Numbered from the stretch's first letter, positions 1-6,306 are shown. The stretch is DNA of 12,267 nucleotides from Streptosporangiaceae bacterium (GCA_030040815.1 JASHSZ010000417.1:1-12267), one strand, 5' to 3'. Made by a program: numbers and translations. Notes: a model not told the origin generated them from the sequence alone.

Positions 1-167
1 GTCCTCGGCCGCCGCGACCGCGGCTCGAACGCCGCCTCGCCCTCCGCTGCATACCGCGCCACCAGCGCATACACCCACGACCGGGCGACCCCATAGCAGC
101 GGGCGACCTCGCTGACAGGCCGCTTCTCGACAATGACAGCAGTGATGACAAGCCGGGCCTTCGACAT
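1..167 (-). CDS. IS481-family transposase, N-terminal fragment
   Basis: The reading frame starts at ATG 167-165 with MSKARLVITAVIVEKRPVSE and continues through a helix-turn-helix segment (EVARCYGVARSWVYALVARY). It ends at the window edge in FEPRSRRP. This is the standard opening of actinobacterial IS481 transposases, where the HTH binds the element ends and a DDE integrase core follows; the core lies outside the window. About 55 residues are visible, against roughly 300-400 for the family. The start was chosen because the family motif begins here. Whether the full gene is intact cannot be told. The upstream recombinase frame overlaps it on the same strand in a different phase. Confidence 0.85.
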   Translation of the reverse strand, partial: MSKARLVITAVIVEKRPVSEVARCYGVARSWVYALVARYAAEGEAAFEPRSRRPR

Positions 168-275
168 CCACGAAGGCCCAGGCCCCGCTGTCCTCCATGT
201 CCCGAGACACGCCGCCGCCGGCAGCGGCGATCCTCACCCCGCACTGTCCCGGATGACTTGAGAGACCCGTCCTGC

Positions 276-293
276 ATGTCCTGAGGCTGGACA
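276..293 (-). repeat. IS481 terminal inverted repeat (5' end of element)
   Basis: Read on the minus strand this is TGTCCAGCCTCAGGACAT. It matches TGTGATCTCTCAGGACAT at 6289-6306 in 13 of 18 positions (TGT, then CTCAGGACAT). The two sites sit at the expected opposite ends of IS481 transposase sequence. Confidence 0.55.
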
Positions 294-1869
294 CCACCGG
301 CCCCACCAAATTGGTCATTGCACGAACACCTGACGTTTCGCCGCTGCTGTCGGTGTGTTCTGCGGCCGTGGCCTGTGGGATGCGGAAGACCGGAACGACC
401 CGGCCCGGCCCGGTGATCTTGACGTTAGCGACCAGCGCCTCGATGAGCGCCTTGCGCTGGGTGTGAGTGCCCGCGCCGACGATCTCGTCGATGTGGTCAG
501 CGACCTGGCGGAGCGTCGCTGGAGGCGGTGGCGCGGGTACGCTGGCGAGCTGGCTTGCGAGTACGTCCCGGCGCGCGCGTAGCTGGTGTGAGCGGGCTTT
601 GAGCTGATCGAGCCGGCAGGCGAGGTCTTCAGGGTCGAGGGCGCCGTTCTCAAATGCGGCCAGGTACCGGTCGAGCGCTGCCCCTGTCCGGGCTAGCTCG
701 TGTTCTGTCGCAGCTAGTTCAGCACGCCTGCCCTTGTCTGCCTCATCATGGCTGGTTTGTGCTGCGGCGATGGCGTCGGCGATCAGCGCATGCTGGCCGC
801 GGTAGAAGCTGGCGAGGGCGCGGGTGACCGCGTCCTCGATGGCGTCGGCATCGATCCGCTGCTCGCCACATGTGGACGTGTCGTATCGGGTGCACCGGTA
901 GCAGGAGTAGTACCGGTAGACCCTGGTCTTGCCGTGGGCGCGGGTGCCGAGCATGGCGCTGCCGCACGATGGGCAGCGGATCAGCCCGGTCAGCAGGTAG
1001 TCCGAGCCGCTGGCCGCGCGCTTGGCACGGTCCTCGCTTCTGGCGGCCAGGATCCGCTGCGCCTCGTCGAAGGTGCTTCCCTCCATGACCGGCGGGTGGC
1101 AACCGCTCTTGGTGATGCCGCGGAAGGACAGTTCACCCAGGTATACCCGGTTGGACAGTACCCGCAGCACCTGGTGAGCGGACCAGCGGCCGCCCGTCGT
1201 CGTCCGATGCCCCCGGTCGTTGAGCAGACTGGAGATGTTGCGGGCGCCGACTCGGTCCTGGGTGTACAAGCCGAAGATCAGCCGGACGAGGGCCACCTCG
1301 GCTCGATCAGGAACTAGTCGGCTGGCTGCCGTGTCGACCTGATAGCCGAACGGCCGTCGGCCGCCTTTCCACTTCCCGGCGGCGGCTTTGCGTTCCATCC
1401 CGGCGACGACACGGTCGATGATGGTGTCGCGCTCGAACTGGGCGAACATGCCCAGCATCTGCACGAGCATGCGGCCCATGGCTGTGGCGGTGTCGAAAGG
1501 CTCGGTGGCCGACCGGAACACCACCCCGGCCTGGTCCAGGTCGTCGAGCAGGGTGACCAGATCGCGGAGGCAGCGCGTGAGCCGGTCGACCCGGTAGACC
1601 AGCAGCACGTCAAACAGCCCGGCCCTCGCGGCGGCGAGAGCGCGCCGCAGGCCGGGCCGGGCGGTGGTGGCCCCGGAGGCGTCGTCAGCAAACCGGGCGG
1701 CCTGCCGCCAGCCGGGCTGGGAGCCAATGTAGGCGGCCAGCCTGGTGTTCTGGGCTTCGATGGAGTACGGCTGGTGCTCGTCGTCGGTGGACCGGCGCAC
1801 ATAGACGCCGACCCGCACGTCACCGCTGCGATCGGGAGTTGCGGGTTGCTGGTCCACAAGGCGTTTCAT
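294..1869 (-). CDS. Large serine recombinase (site-specific integrase), no native stop
   Basis: This is a large serine recombinase of about 525 residues that would catalyse integration/excision of its element. The resolvase domain (about 18-165) has the catalytic Ser27 in YVRRSTDD, the YRVDRLTR motif near 92-99 and FAQFERDTIIDRV near 142-154. The recombinase domain follows (about 172-290). A zinc ribbon begins CPSCG near 299 and ends with CxxC/TSTCG cysteines near 323-334. A helical, probably coiled-coil segment (about 380-445) precedes the end at VVPVFRIP...MTNLVG. The start is ATG 1869-1867 with GGAG just upstream; GTG 1902 is an alternative. No stop occurs before the IS481 junction: the frame stays open to base 1, so the stop was probably lost to the IS insertion. 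No internal frameshift is seen, and the catalytic residues are present. Confidence 0.88.
304..314 (+). repeat. Candidate attachment-site core, left end of serine-recombinase element
   Basis: CACCAAATTGG here matches CACCAATTTGG at 2189-2199 in 10 of 11 positions as a direct repeat. The core is nearly symmetric, so CCAAATTGGT (306-315) is also a perfect inverted match to 2190-2199. Serine integrases commonly leave short direct repeats at the ends of the integrated element. The repeat sits within the last codons of the recombinase gene, which is a typical place for such a site. Confidence 0.45.
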
Positions 1870-1911
1870 GACCGGCTCCGGTGTTTGCTGCGCGGTGAGC
1901 ACCGCGGATTG

Positions 1912-2106
1912 TCATGCGGCGTGGTCAGTGTCGCTCGCCGGGCCGGGAAGAGGAAGCGGAGCGGCGGAGTCCGGCTGGTCCTGGTTGTGCTGCCAGGCTG
2001 TGATGAGGGTGGCGAGCGCGATGATCACCTGCTCGCGTTGCTGGCCGCTCATCGGTTCGGTGGCGATGTGCTCAACGGCGGCGCGCTTGCTGACCGAGTG
2101 GGGCAT
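1912..2106 (-). CDS. Small hypothetical protein upstream of serine recombinase
   Basis: This ORF of about 64 residues (MPHSVSKRAAVEHIATEPMS...) lies inside the element upstream of and co-directional with the recombinase. Its middle part (GQQREQVIIALATLITAWQH) reads as an amphipathic helix. From memory of other actinobacterial genomes, small ORFs of this kind often accompany serine recombinases; I know of no assigned function. ATG 2106 is preferred. A TTG at 2151 would extend it to 79 residues. Its TGA (1914-1912) is the only stop separating it from the recombinase, which is in the same frame 42 nt downstream, so the two are probably one transcript. Confidence 0.55.
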   Translation of the reverse strand: MPHSVSKRAAVEHIATEPMSGQQREQVIIALATLITAWQHNQDQPDSAAPLPLPGPASDTDHAA

Positions 2107-2188
2107 GGGCTGTTGCACCCCGCGCTGCCGCCGGATCGCTGCTACTAACAAATCCGGTTCCGGGGCGCCTTTTTGACGTCACCGGAAG

Positions 2189-2199
2189 CACCAATTTGG
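2189..2199 (+). repeat. Candidate attachment-site core, right end of serine-recombinase element
   Basis: CACCAATTTGG is the 10/11 direct partner of 304-314. It lies about 40-80 bases upstream of the small ORF start, depending on which start is used, in the region where the promoter-side att site of such an element is expected. Confidence 0.45.
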
Positions 2200-2564
2200 A
2201 AACTCGGTCCGCGCCACGTCCTGCACGGCGCGGCAGCGTGATCTGCCGCGCACAGCGGCGCGGTGCGCGCCTGACCGCTGTGCCCCGAGTCCAGGGTCCG
2301 CCGCTGCGGGCGAGCACGCGCGACGTTCGCGCTGTGCGCCGCGCAAAGGCCACCGTGGGCTTGCCTGGGTCGCCAGCCGCCTGCGTGCGCTTGTCGGCGG
2401 CAACCTCCCGGCCCGCGCCGCCGCGCCCGCCCGCGCTGCATCGATCGGTTGATACCCACACTGGGTTATCAGTCTGGGAGCCCACCGGAAGGCCCAGATC
2501 AGCCGCTGCCAGCACGACTATGCGCTGCGGGGGTTCCGGTCTCAGCCGGAACCAAGACCGGAGT
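2200..2564. other. GC-rich stretch without a supported gene
   Basis: Open frames exist on both strands, but their products are arginine/alanine-rich and low in complexity, with no recognisable motif and no convincing ribosome site. The stretch may be relic coding DNA of the locus the recombinase element entered. The only structure I would mark is the imperfect inverted repeat at 2450-2471. Confidence 0.4.
2450..2471. promoter_or_regulatory. Imperfect inverted repeat, possible operator
   Basis: The arms TGATACCCA and TGGGTTATCA pair with one bulged T around a 3-base spacer. The site lies about 95 bases upstream of the frameshifted gene at 2565, in an otherwise GC-rich stretch. It could be a regulator-binding site; the role is inferred from position only. 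Confidence 0.25.
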
Positions 2565-3208
2565 ATGAACTGGATAACCGAACCGTATCCGGATTACCGC
2601 GTCGTCCTCGTGGACACCGCAAACATGCTGACCGCTGTACGTACCCTTAGGCGCATGCCCGACCGTTCCGTCGCCACGCGATCGTCGGTGATGGCGGCAG
2701 CGAGGAACCTGACGGATTCTCTGGTGACCTGGGTGGCCTACTACGGTTTCCCAGCCGGGGATGAGGACTGGGACCACGGCCAGTACCACGACGCGACGAT
2801 GGGCGTAGAGCTTGCCTGCTCGGATGGTCGGCGGTTCGTCGCGTGCTGGGGGATGCCTTCGGTCATTTCGGCCTAGAGCTGCTGGCCGAGTCGGCCGACA
2901 ACACGTTCCGGAACTCTCCCCAGTGCCGCGACTTCTCGACCCACCCATGGTGGGCTCCGTTCGCGCGGTCTGCCGTATCCACGAAGATCATCTGGCGCGT
3001 CGGGTATGTCAACCGCACCCAGGACGAGCCCGACGAGCCGGCGCCCGTGGCGATCACCCTCAGCTGTGAGCAGCATGTTGTATGGCTGGCTGCAGCCGAG
3101 CGCGCGGATGCGGCCGTCTCGCTCATGTCTCGCGGAGGGTTCCTGTTGGGTATGGATTCCGTGCTGGTCACGGCTGATCAGCAGTTCGCCCGGTCCATCG
3201 GGCTGTAG
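2565..3208 (+). pseudogene. Hypothetical protein split by a one-base frameshift
   Basis: Two overlapping frames read as one protein of about 214 residues. The first runs from MNWITEPYPDYRVV to GRRFVACWG. The second continues DAFGHFGLELLAES and ends QQFARSIGL at 3208. The switch falls at the G run 2848-2852: five Gs are present, while six would give W-G-D-A-F in one frame, and the corrected length is a whole number of codons. I do not recognise the family. It is acidic and tryptophan-rich with no membrane segment or signal peptide, so probably a cytosolic globular protein. The start is uncertain: GGAG is too close to ATG 2565, and ATG 2520 or GTG 2610 are alternatives. It may be a true pseudogene or a sequencing indel. 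Confidence 0.6.
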
Positions 3209-3449
3209 CCAAAGCGCCGGGCGGCGGCCCGTGCCTGATGCGAAGCGCGCTCCGGCGTGTTGCGATGCCGGCACCGCGATCCGGCGCGAACCACGCTGGC
3301 GCTGAGCCGCCGGTTAACCGGGGCCGGCCGCAGGTAAGTCTCCGTGCGCTCGGCGGTGAGTGCCGGCAGCTGCCGCAGCCGCGGTGGTTGATGCCTTTGG
3401 ATGCGGCTCGGGCAGAGAGCTTCACGCGCCGGCGCGGCGGAGGCGCTGC
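3209..3449. other. Convergent intergenic region
   Basis: This spacer lies between two convergent genes. It holds a perfect 12-base palindrome, CCGGTTAACCGG, at 3310-3321. It is GC-rich around its middle with no T-run, so it is not a convincing terminator. I see no gene. Confidence 0.35.
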
Positions 3450-4124
3450 TCAGACCTTGATCTGGATTTCAACACGGTGCCGCAGGTACTCGTCGGGATG
3501 GGTGCGGGCGATGCGTATTGCCTCGCCAACCAGCGCATGCAAGGCGGCGGGGTAGCGCTCGGTGCTGAGCGGCAGTCCCGGCAGGATGCAACGACGCACG
3601 TCGATGTCGTCGTTCGAGACGAACTCCCGGAGCGCTGCCTCGTGCCACGCCGCCCGCAGGTTAGCCAGTCCGTCCCATTCGGCCCGGTTGTTCTCCACGT
3701 ACCTCTGAGATGCTCGCGTCCAGTACCATGCGCGAGCTGCTCCAGCGCGCTCAGGATCGGTACCGTGCCGAAGAAATTCAAGCAAGGCGGTCTGCACCCG
3801 CTGGCGGCCGAAGCTTGCTATGGCTGGCCTGATGAACTGGGCGTTTGCGCTGGGGTTGGGGTCGTAGACGCCAGCATTGATCAGTGCGTCGAAGAACCGC
3901 TCGTCCAGGGTGTCGCGTCTCCGCAGGCCGGTCCTTATGGCGGTCCTGGCAGCCTGCTCCCACGCGTGGGTTCCGTTGCCTGGCCCAGTGTCGGCCTGGA
4001 CCATGCGCGCGAGATTTGACAGGCAGGCATGAAAGATGGCAGTGGCGTCCGTGTTAGGGGAAGGCAGCGCCATATAGACCTGCCAAGGTTGGAGTGGGGG
4101 ATCTCCTGCTCCGCTCGCGCTCAT
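3450..4124 (-). CDS. HEAT-like repeat hypothetical protein
   Basis: This is a soluble protein of 224 residues, largely helical by its pattern. The segments RFFDALINAG (76-85), RPAIASFGRQRVQTALLEFL (99-118), LRAAWHEAALREFV (156-169) and DIDVRRCILPGLPL (173-186) look like paired helices of HEAT/ARM-type repeats, which usually serve as protein-binding scaffolds. It ends THPDEYLRHRVEIQIKV. No catalytic motif, signal peptide or membrane helix is visible. ATG 4124 is preferred because it lies 2 nt after the stop of the upstream small ORF (TAG-ca-ATG), suggesting coupling; GTG 4139 and an internal ATG near 4073 are alternatives. The HEAT call rests on helix pattern and recall only; the coding call is firmer. 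Confidence 0.65.
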   Translation of the reverse strand: MSASGAGDPPLQPWQVYMALPSPNTDATAIFHACLSNLARMVQADTGPGNGTHAWEQAARTAIRTGLRRRDTLDERFFDALINAGVYDPNPSANAQFIRPAIASFGRQRVQTALLEFLRHGTDPERAGAARAWYWTRASQRYVENNRAEWDGLANLRAAWHEAALREFVSNDDIDVRRCILPGLPLSTERYPAALHALVGEAIRIARTHPDEYLRHRVEIQIKV

Positions 4125-4126
4125 TG

Positions 4127-4414
4127 CTAGAGGGTCCACTGGATCGAGTGCCGGGCAATCGAGTTTAGTGCCCCATCACGGGGCCGCCGCTTGCCCAGCC
4201 GCGCCAAAACGCCGGAATGGGGCCACGCGCCGTAGCCCGCGTTGGTCGGCGAATCCGCTCTGCGAGCAGCGAGAACCCGCAGGTCAGCGAGCTGTGCTCC
4301 GTCGGCCAGTTGGATCGCGTCAAAAGTCAGATCCCGGATGCACACCTCAGGCGGGAGCCGAGGTACACACCTTCCGGTTTCGACCGGATAGCTGCTGCAT
4401 CCTGTCGCCTGCAT
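4127..4414 (-). CDS. Possible small hypothetical protein upstream of the HEAT-like gene
   Basis: This open frame of up to 95 residues ends two bases before the ATG of the HEAT-like gene, in an operon-like arrangement. The middle (VCIRDLTFDAIQLADGAQLA) looks like a folded protein and the third codon positions are GC-rich. The first 25 residues look less convincing, so GTG at the VCIRD segment is a possible start. No ribosome site is clear and I do not recognise the family. It could be non-coding. Confidence 0.35.
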   Translation of the reverse strand: MQATGCSSYPVETGRCVPRLPPEVCIRDLTFDAIQLADGAQLADLRVLAARRADSPTNAGYGAWPHSGVLARLGKRRPRDGALNSIARHSIQWTL

Positions 4415-4494
4415 TCGCGCTGGTAGAGTGACAGTACGGTTGTTGCCGTGTTATCCGCCTGCCAGCAGCGCATCTGTGAAAATCTACTGTGATC

Positions 4495-4522
4495 TTACCG
4501 AGTGAACTACACGTGGTACGAT
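4495..4522 (+). promoter_or_regulatory. Candidate promoter of the winged-helix/toxin operon
   Basis: TTACCG (4495-4500) and TACGAT (4517-4522) are spaced by 16 bases and lie about 25 bases upstream of the GTG at 4547. The -10 is a reasonable match to an actinobacterial sigma-70 type element; the -35 is weak. This is an inference from spacing and position. Confidence 0.4.
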
Positions 4523-4533
4523 CGGTCTGACCG
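4523..4533 (+). promoter_or_regulatory. Palindrome CGGTC-T-GACCG between -10 and ribosome site
   Basis: This is an 11-base odd palindrome with perfect arms, directly adjoining the candidate -10 and ending 2 bases before the AGGAGG. Its place over the expected transcription start suits an operator, plausibly for the DNA-binding protein encoded just downstream (autoregulation). Binding is not shown. Confidence 0.4.
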
Positions 4534-4535
4534 TT

Positions 4536-4541
4536 AGGAGG
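4536..4541 (+). promoter_or_regulatory. Ribosome binding site AGGAGG
   Basis: AGGAGG lies 5 bases before GTG 4547. It is the clearest Shine-Dalgarno in the window and fixes the start of the winged-helix gene. Confidence 0.75.
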
Positions 4542-4546
4542 ATCCC

Positions 4547-5353
4547 GTGGAGACGCAAGGTAGCTCGCAGCCGGGAGGCGAAGCCGGGCGACGGCGCCGC
4601 AGGCCGTCAACTGGTTACCCAGTGATCGACCTGGGCGAGGCCGCGTCGGTCCTGGTGCGAGCGTCGCAGCACGGCTGGGAACACACGGTCGCCGAGGTCG
4701 CGGGCTACATGGGCCACGCGACCGTGAACAGCGGAGCGTTCCGGGCGAAGCTCGCTGCACTGCGTGACTACGGGCTGGTATCAGGTCGCGGTGAGTCGCT
4801 GGAGATCACGGCAGTGGGCCGCAAGATCGCGATTCCGGAGACTGAGCCTGAGCGGCGCGCGGCACTGCAGGAGGCCTTCGCCAACACTGTGTTCGATGGC
4901 CTGTACCAGGAGTCGGTGAAAGGGCAGCCCATTGCGATCGAGAGCATCGGGCGCCGGGCGGTGAGCAAGCTGGGGGTCGCGCCCGGTTCGCAGCGGTCGT
5001 TCGGCGAGACGTTCGCGCGAAGCGCGGTGGCCGCCGGGCTGGCCGAGACGACCGGGGACGGCAAGGTCACCTTGTTTTCCAGGCCGCAAGCGGGGTCATC
5101 CGATGCGGATCATCTCAGCCCGCTAGCCGGCGCCACGGCCGCGGATACGCCGGCTGCTGTCCCACCTCAGGCCGCACGGGGAAGCGCCAAGCCGGTGCTC
5201 GACCAGCGCTGGCCCTTCCCGGATGGCGAGGTCGCGCTCATCGTTACCATCGGCCGTCCCTTGTCAGCGGCGGACTTCGCCTCCATCGGCAAGGTTGTCG
5301 CTCAGATCGAGCAGCTGGTCGAGGGCCTAGCCGGTGGTGAGGTCAGTGCCTGA
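4547..5353 (+). CDS. Two-winged-helix DNA-binding-like protein, first gene of toxin operon
   Basis: A soluble protein of 268 residues. An Arg/Pro-rich basic tail (about 15-21) is followed by a winged-helix-like unit (about 27-95: AEVAGYMGHATVNSGAFRAKL, wing near 85-95). A second similar helical unit spans about 105-178. A Pro/Ala linker (180-218) leads to a short C-terminal module (about 221-262, RWPFPDGEVALIVTIGRPLS then a helix). That module resembles the strand-plus-helix tail seen on DUF5343-type proteins; this is recollection, not a search. The GTG start is set by AGGAGG. Its TGA overlaps the start of the toxin-like gene, so the two are probably translationally coupled. Likely roles are regulator or antitoxin/accessory factor of the toxin. 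No family is assigned firmly. Confidence 0.75.
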   Translation: METQGSSQPGGEAGRRRRRPSTGYPVIDLGEAASVLVRASQHGWEHTVAEVAGYMGHATVNSGAFRAKLAALRDYGLVSGRGESLEITAVGRKIAIPETEPERRAALQEAFANTVFDGLYQESVKGQPIAIESIGRRAVSKLGVAPGSQRSFGETFARSAVAAGLAETTGDGKVTLFSRPQAGSSDADHLSPLAGATAADTPAAVPPQAARGSAKPVLDQRWPFPDGEVALIVTIGRPLSAADFASIGKVVAQIEQLVEGLAGGEVSA

Positions 5354-5774
5354 ACGATGGCTGATCCACTTCTTCCAGCGGCATGCGGACGATGACCCAG
5401 CTCGGACGACTCCCACGATTGAGTTCCTTGACACGCTCCCGGACAAGGTCGCGGCGGAGATCCAGGCGGTGCTCGAGGCCGTGGCAGCTGCACCGCCGCC
5501 GGCATTCTCCGGCGGCGGTAAGTGGGAGGCGATGCATGATGACATGGCCGGGATGTACGAGGTCCGCGTCCAGGGCGCGGGCGCTAACCACCGCCTGTTC
5601 TGCCTTCTGGAACGCAACGCCGACGATCTCGGCGGCCCGGCAATCGTATGCCTGGACGGGCTGACCAAGCCGGTGCGATCGCCGGCCAGCCCGCGCGACT
5701 ACCGGCGCATCAGGCAATACGCCGACGAGTTCCGGAAGCGCCGGACGGTGTATCAGCAGGACCCGGGCCGCTGA
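5346..5774 (+). CDS. HigB/Gp49-like toxin (RelE-superfamily type)
   Basis: A protein of 142 residues. The core pattern of the phage Gp49-like/HigB family is visible: IEFLDTLPDKVAAEIQAVLE (25-44), KWEAMHDDMAGMYEVRV (59-75), NHRLFCLLE (81-89), then IVCLDGLTKPVRSPASPRDY (100-119). That is the usual E-[IV]-R, R-hydrophobic and hydrophobic-strand-G-x-x-K-P order. Known family members are ribosome-dependent mRNA endonucleases. GTG 5346 overlaps the upstream TGA (5351-5353) by 8 nt; GTG 5334 would add 4 residues. The last 65 bases overlap the convergent antitoxin-like gene. It is longer than the roughly 110-residue average, with an acidic N-terminal extension. The normal arrangement would have an antitoxin just downstream on the same strand; here it is on the other strand. 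Confidence 0.75.
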   Translation: MPERWLIHFFQRHADDDPARTTPTIEFLDTLPDKVAAEIQAVLEAVAAAPPPAFSGGGKWEAMHDDMAGMYEVRVQGAGANHRLFCLLERNADDLGGPAIVCLDGLTKPVRSPASPRDYRRIRQYADEFRKRRTVYQQDPGR

Positions 5775-6060
5775 TCGTGACGTCCAGAGACATCACGCGG
5801 GCCAGGGATATCACCGTAGCGAGCGTCGGATTGGCCCGGCCGGCGCCCAGCAGCCGGCGGACCACCTCGGGCCGCATGCCGGCCTGCCGAGCCAGTTCCG
5901 CCTTGGACAGGCCGAGAACACGGCGCCGTTCATCCAGGGCCCGGACCACGCTGTCGACGGCGGCGATCCGTGAGCGAGCGGCTTCGAGGGCTGCCCGGTA
6001 CTCTGGGCTGCCCGCCGCGCGAGTCTCGAAGTACCTCTCCGCGCCAGTGTGACTAGCCAT
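5710..6060 (-). CDS. HigA-like antitoxin / XRE helix-turn-helix protein
   Basis: A protein of 116 residues. The N-terminal helix region (YFETRAAGSPEYRAALEAAR, 10-29) precedes an XRE-type HTH at about 50-95 (LSKAELARQAGMRPEVVRRLL, then NPTLATVISLARVMSLDVTI). That is the layout of HigA-like antitoxins: toxin-binding N-terminus and DNA-binding HTH. A short Pro/Ser/Arg-rich tail follows. ATG 6060 was chosen because the conserved part begins there. No Shine-Dalgarno is seen; a TATGTT at 6078-6073 could serve a near-leaderless transcript. It converges on the toxin-like gene with a 65-nt overlap of the coding ends. A neighbour-neutralising role is inferred from family and context. Confidence 0.75.
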   Translation of the reverse strand: MASHTGAERYFETRAAGSPEYRAALEAARSRIAAVDSVVRALDERRRVLGLSKAELARQAGMRPEVVRRLLGAGRANPTLATVISLARVMSLDVTISGPGPADTPSGASGTRRRIA

Positions 6061-6288
6061 GGAAGCAAGCGTAACATAAAAGTCACGTCCCAGCGAGTAT
6101 CCGGGCGCTCCGGACCTGGCCAATACCACCGCAAGGTGCACAGTAGGTCCGCCTGAGGTGCCTTACAAGTCCACAGAAAGACGGCCCGAAGGACGTCAAA
6201 CGCGGTGGTTCCGCACCCGGCGAATCATGATTTCCGGACCCTCCGTGAGCCAGCCTGGGTTCGGGCACTGACACGTTAGGCCCACCAA
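6061..6288. other. Upstream region of the antitoxin-like gene
   Basis: No gene is supported. It should contain the minus-strand promoter of the antitoxin-like gene. Its right end (GGCCCACCAA, 6279-6288) resembles GGCCCCACCAA at 299-309 near the recombinase att site, directly against the IS481 end. Confidence 0.35.
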
Positions 6289-6306
6289 TGTGATCTCTCA
6301 GGACAT
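6289..6306 (+). repeat. IS481 terminal inverted repeat (3' end of element)
   Basis: TGTGATCTCTCAGGACAT is the inverted partner of 276-293 (13 of 18). It lies 22 bases beyond the transposase stop, where an IS481 3' end is expected. Confidence 0.55.

Larger units (their letters stand above)
1..293 (-). mobile_element. IS481-type element, 5' end (partial, runs off window)
   Basis: This is the transposase-proximal end of an IS481-type insertion sequence on the minus strand. It holds the transposase N-terminus (1-167) and a leader up to a candidate terminal repeat at 276-293. Read on the minus strand the repeat starts TGTCC and carries CTCAGGACAT. The same TGT...CTCAGGACAT arrangement occurs inverted at 6289-6306, at the 3' end of a second IS481 fragment. 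Family assignment rests on the transposase sequence. The exact outer boundary at 293 is inferred from the repeat match and is not proven by a target duplication. Confidence 0.6.
304..2199. mobile_element. Small serine-recombinase integrative element (about 1.9 kb)
   Basis: The unit runs between the two CACCAA(A/T)TTGG repeats. It contains only the recombinase and the small upstream ORF. No cargo or conjugation genes are present, so it resembles a minimal or decayed integrative element. Its left flank has been replaced by IS481. The boundaries are inferred from the repeats and the gene layout. Confidence 0.45.

Noticed and set aside
748..1317. + strand open frame of 189 codons over the recombinase gene
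   Set aside because: It is antisense to the zinc ribbon and recombinase domains, which are motif-complete on the minus strand. No motif or ribosome site of its own.
1314..1859. Minus-strand open frame of 181 codons over the recombinase N-terminus
   Set aside because: It is an out-of-phase frame over the catalytic resolvase domain, and its product is Pro/Ser/Thr-rich without motifs.
2196..2564. Upstream extension of the frameshifted gene back to 2196
   Set aside because: The added residues are Arg/Ala/Pro-rich, with no ribosome site, and begin inside the candidate att region.
3360..4019. + strand open frame of 219 codons opposite the HEAT-like gene
   Set aside because: The minus-strand product has regular amphipathic helices and protein-like composition, while this one does not.
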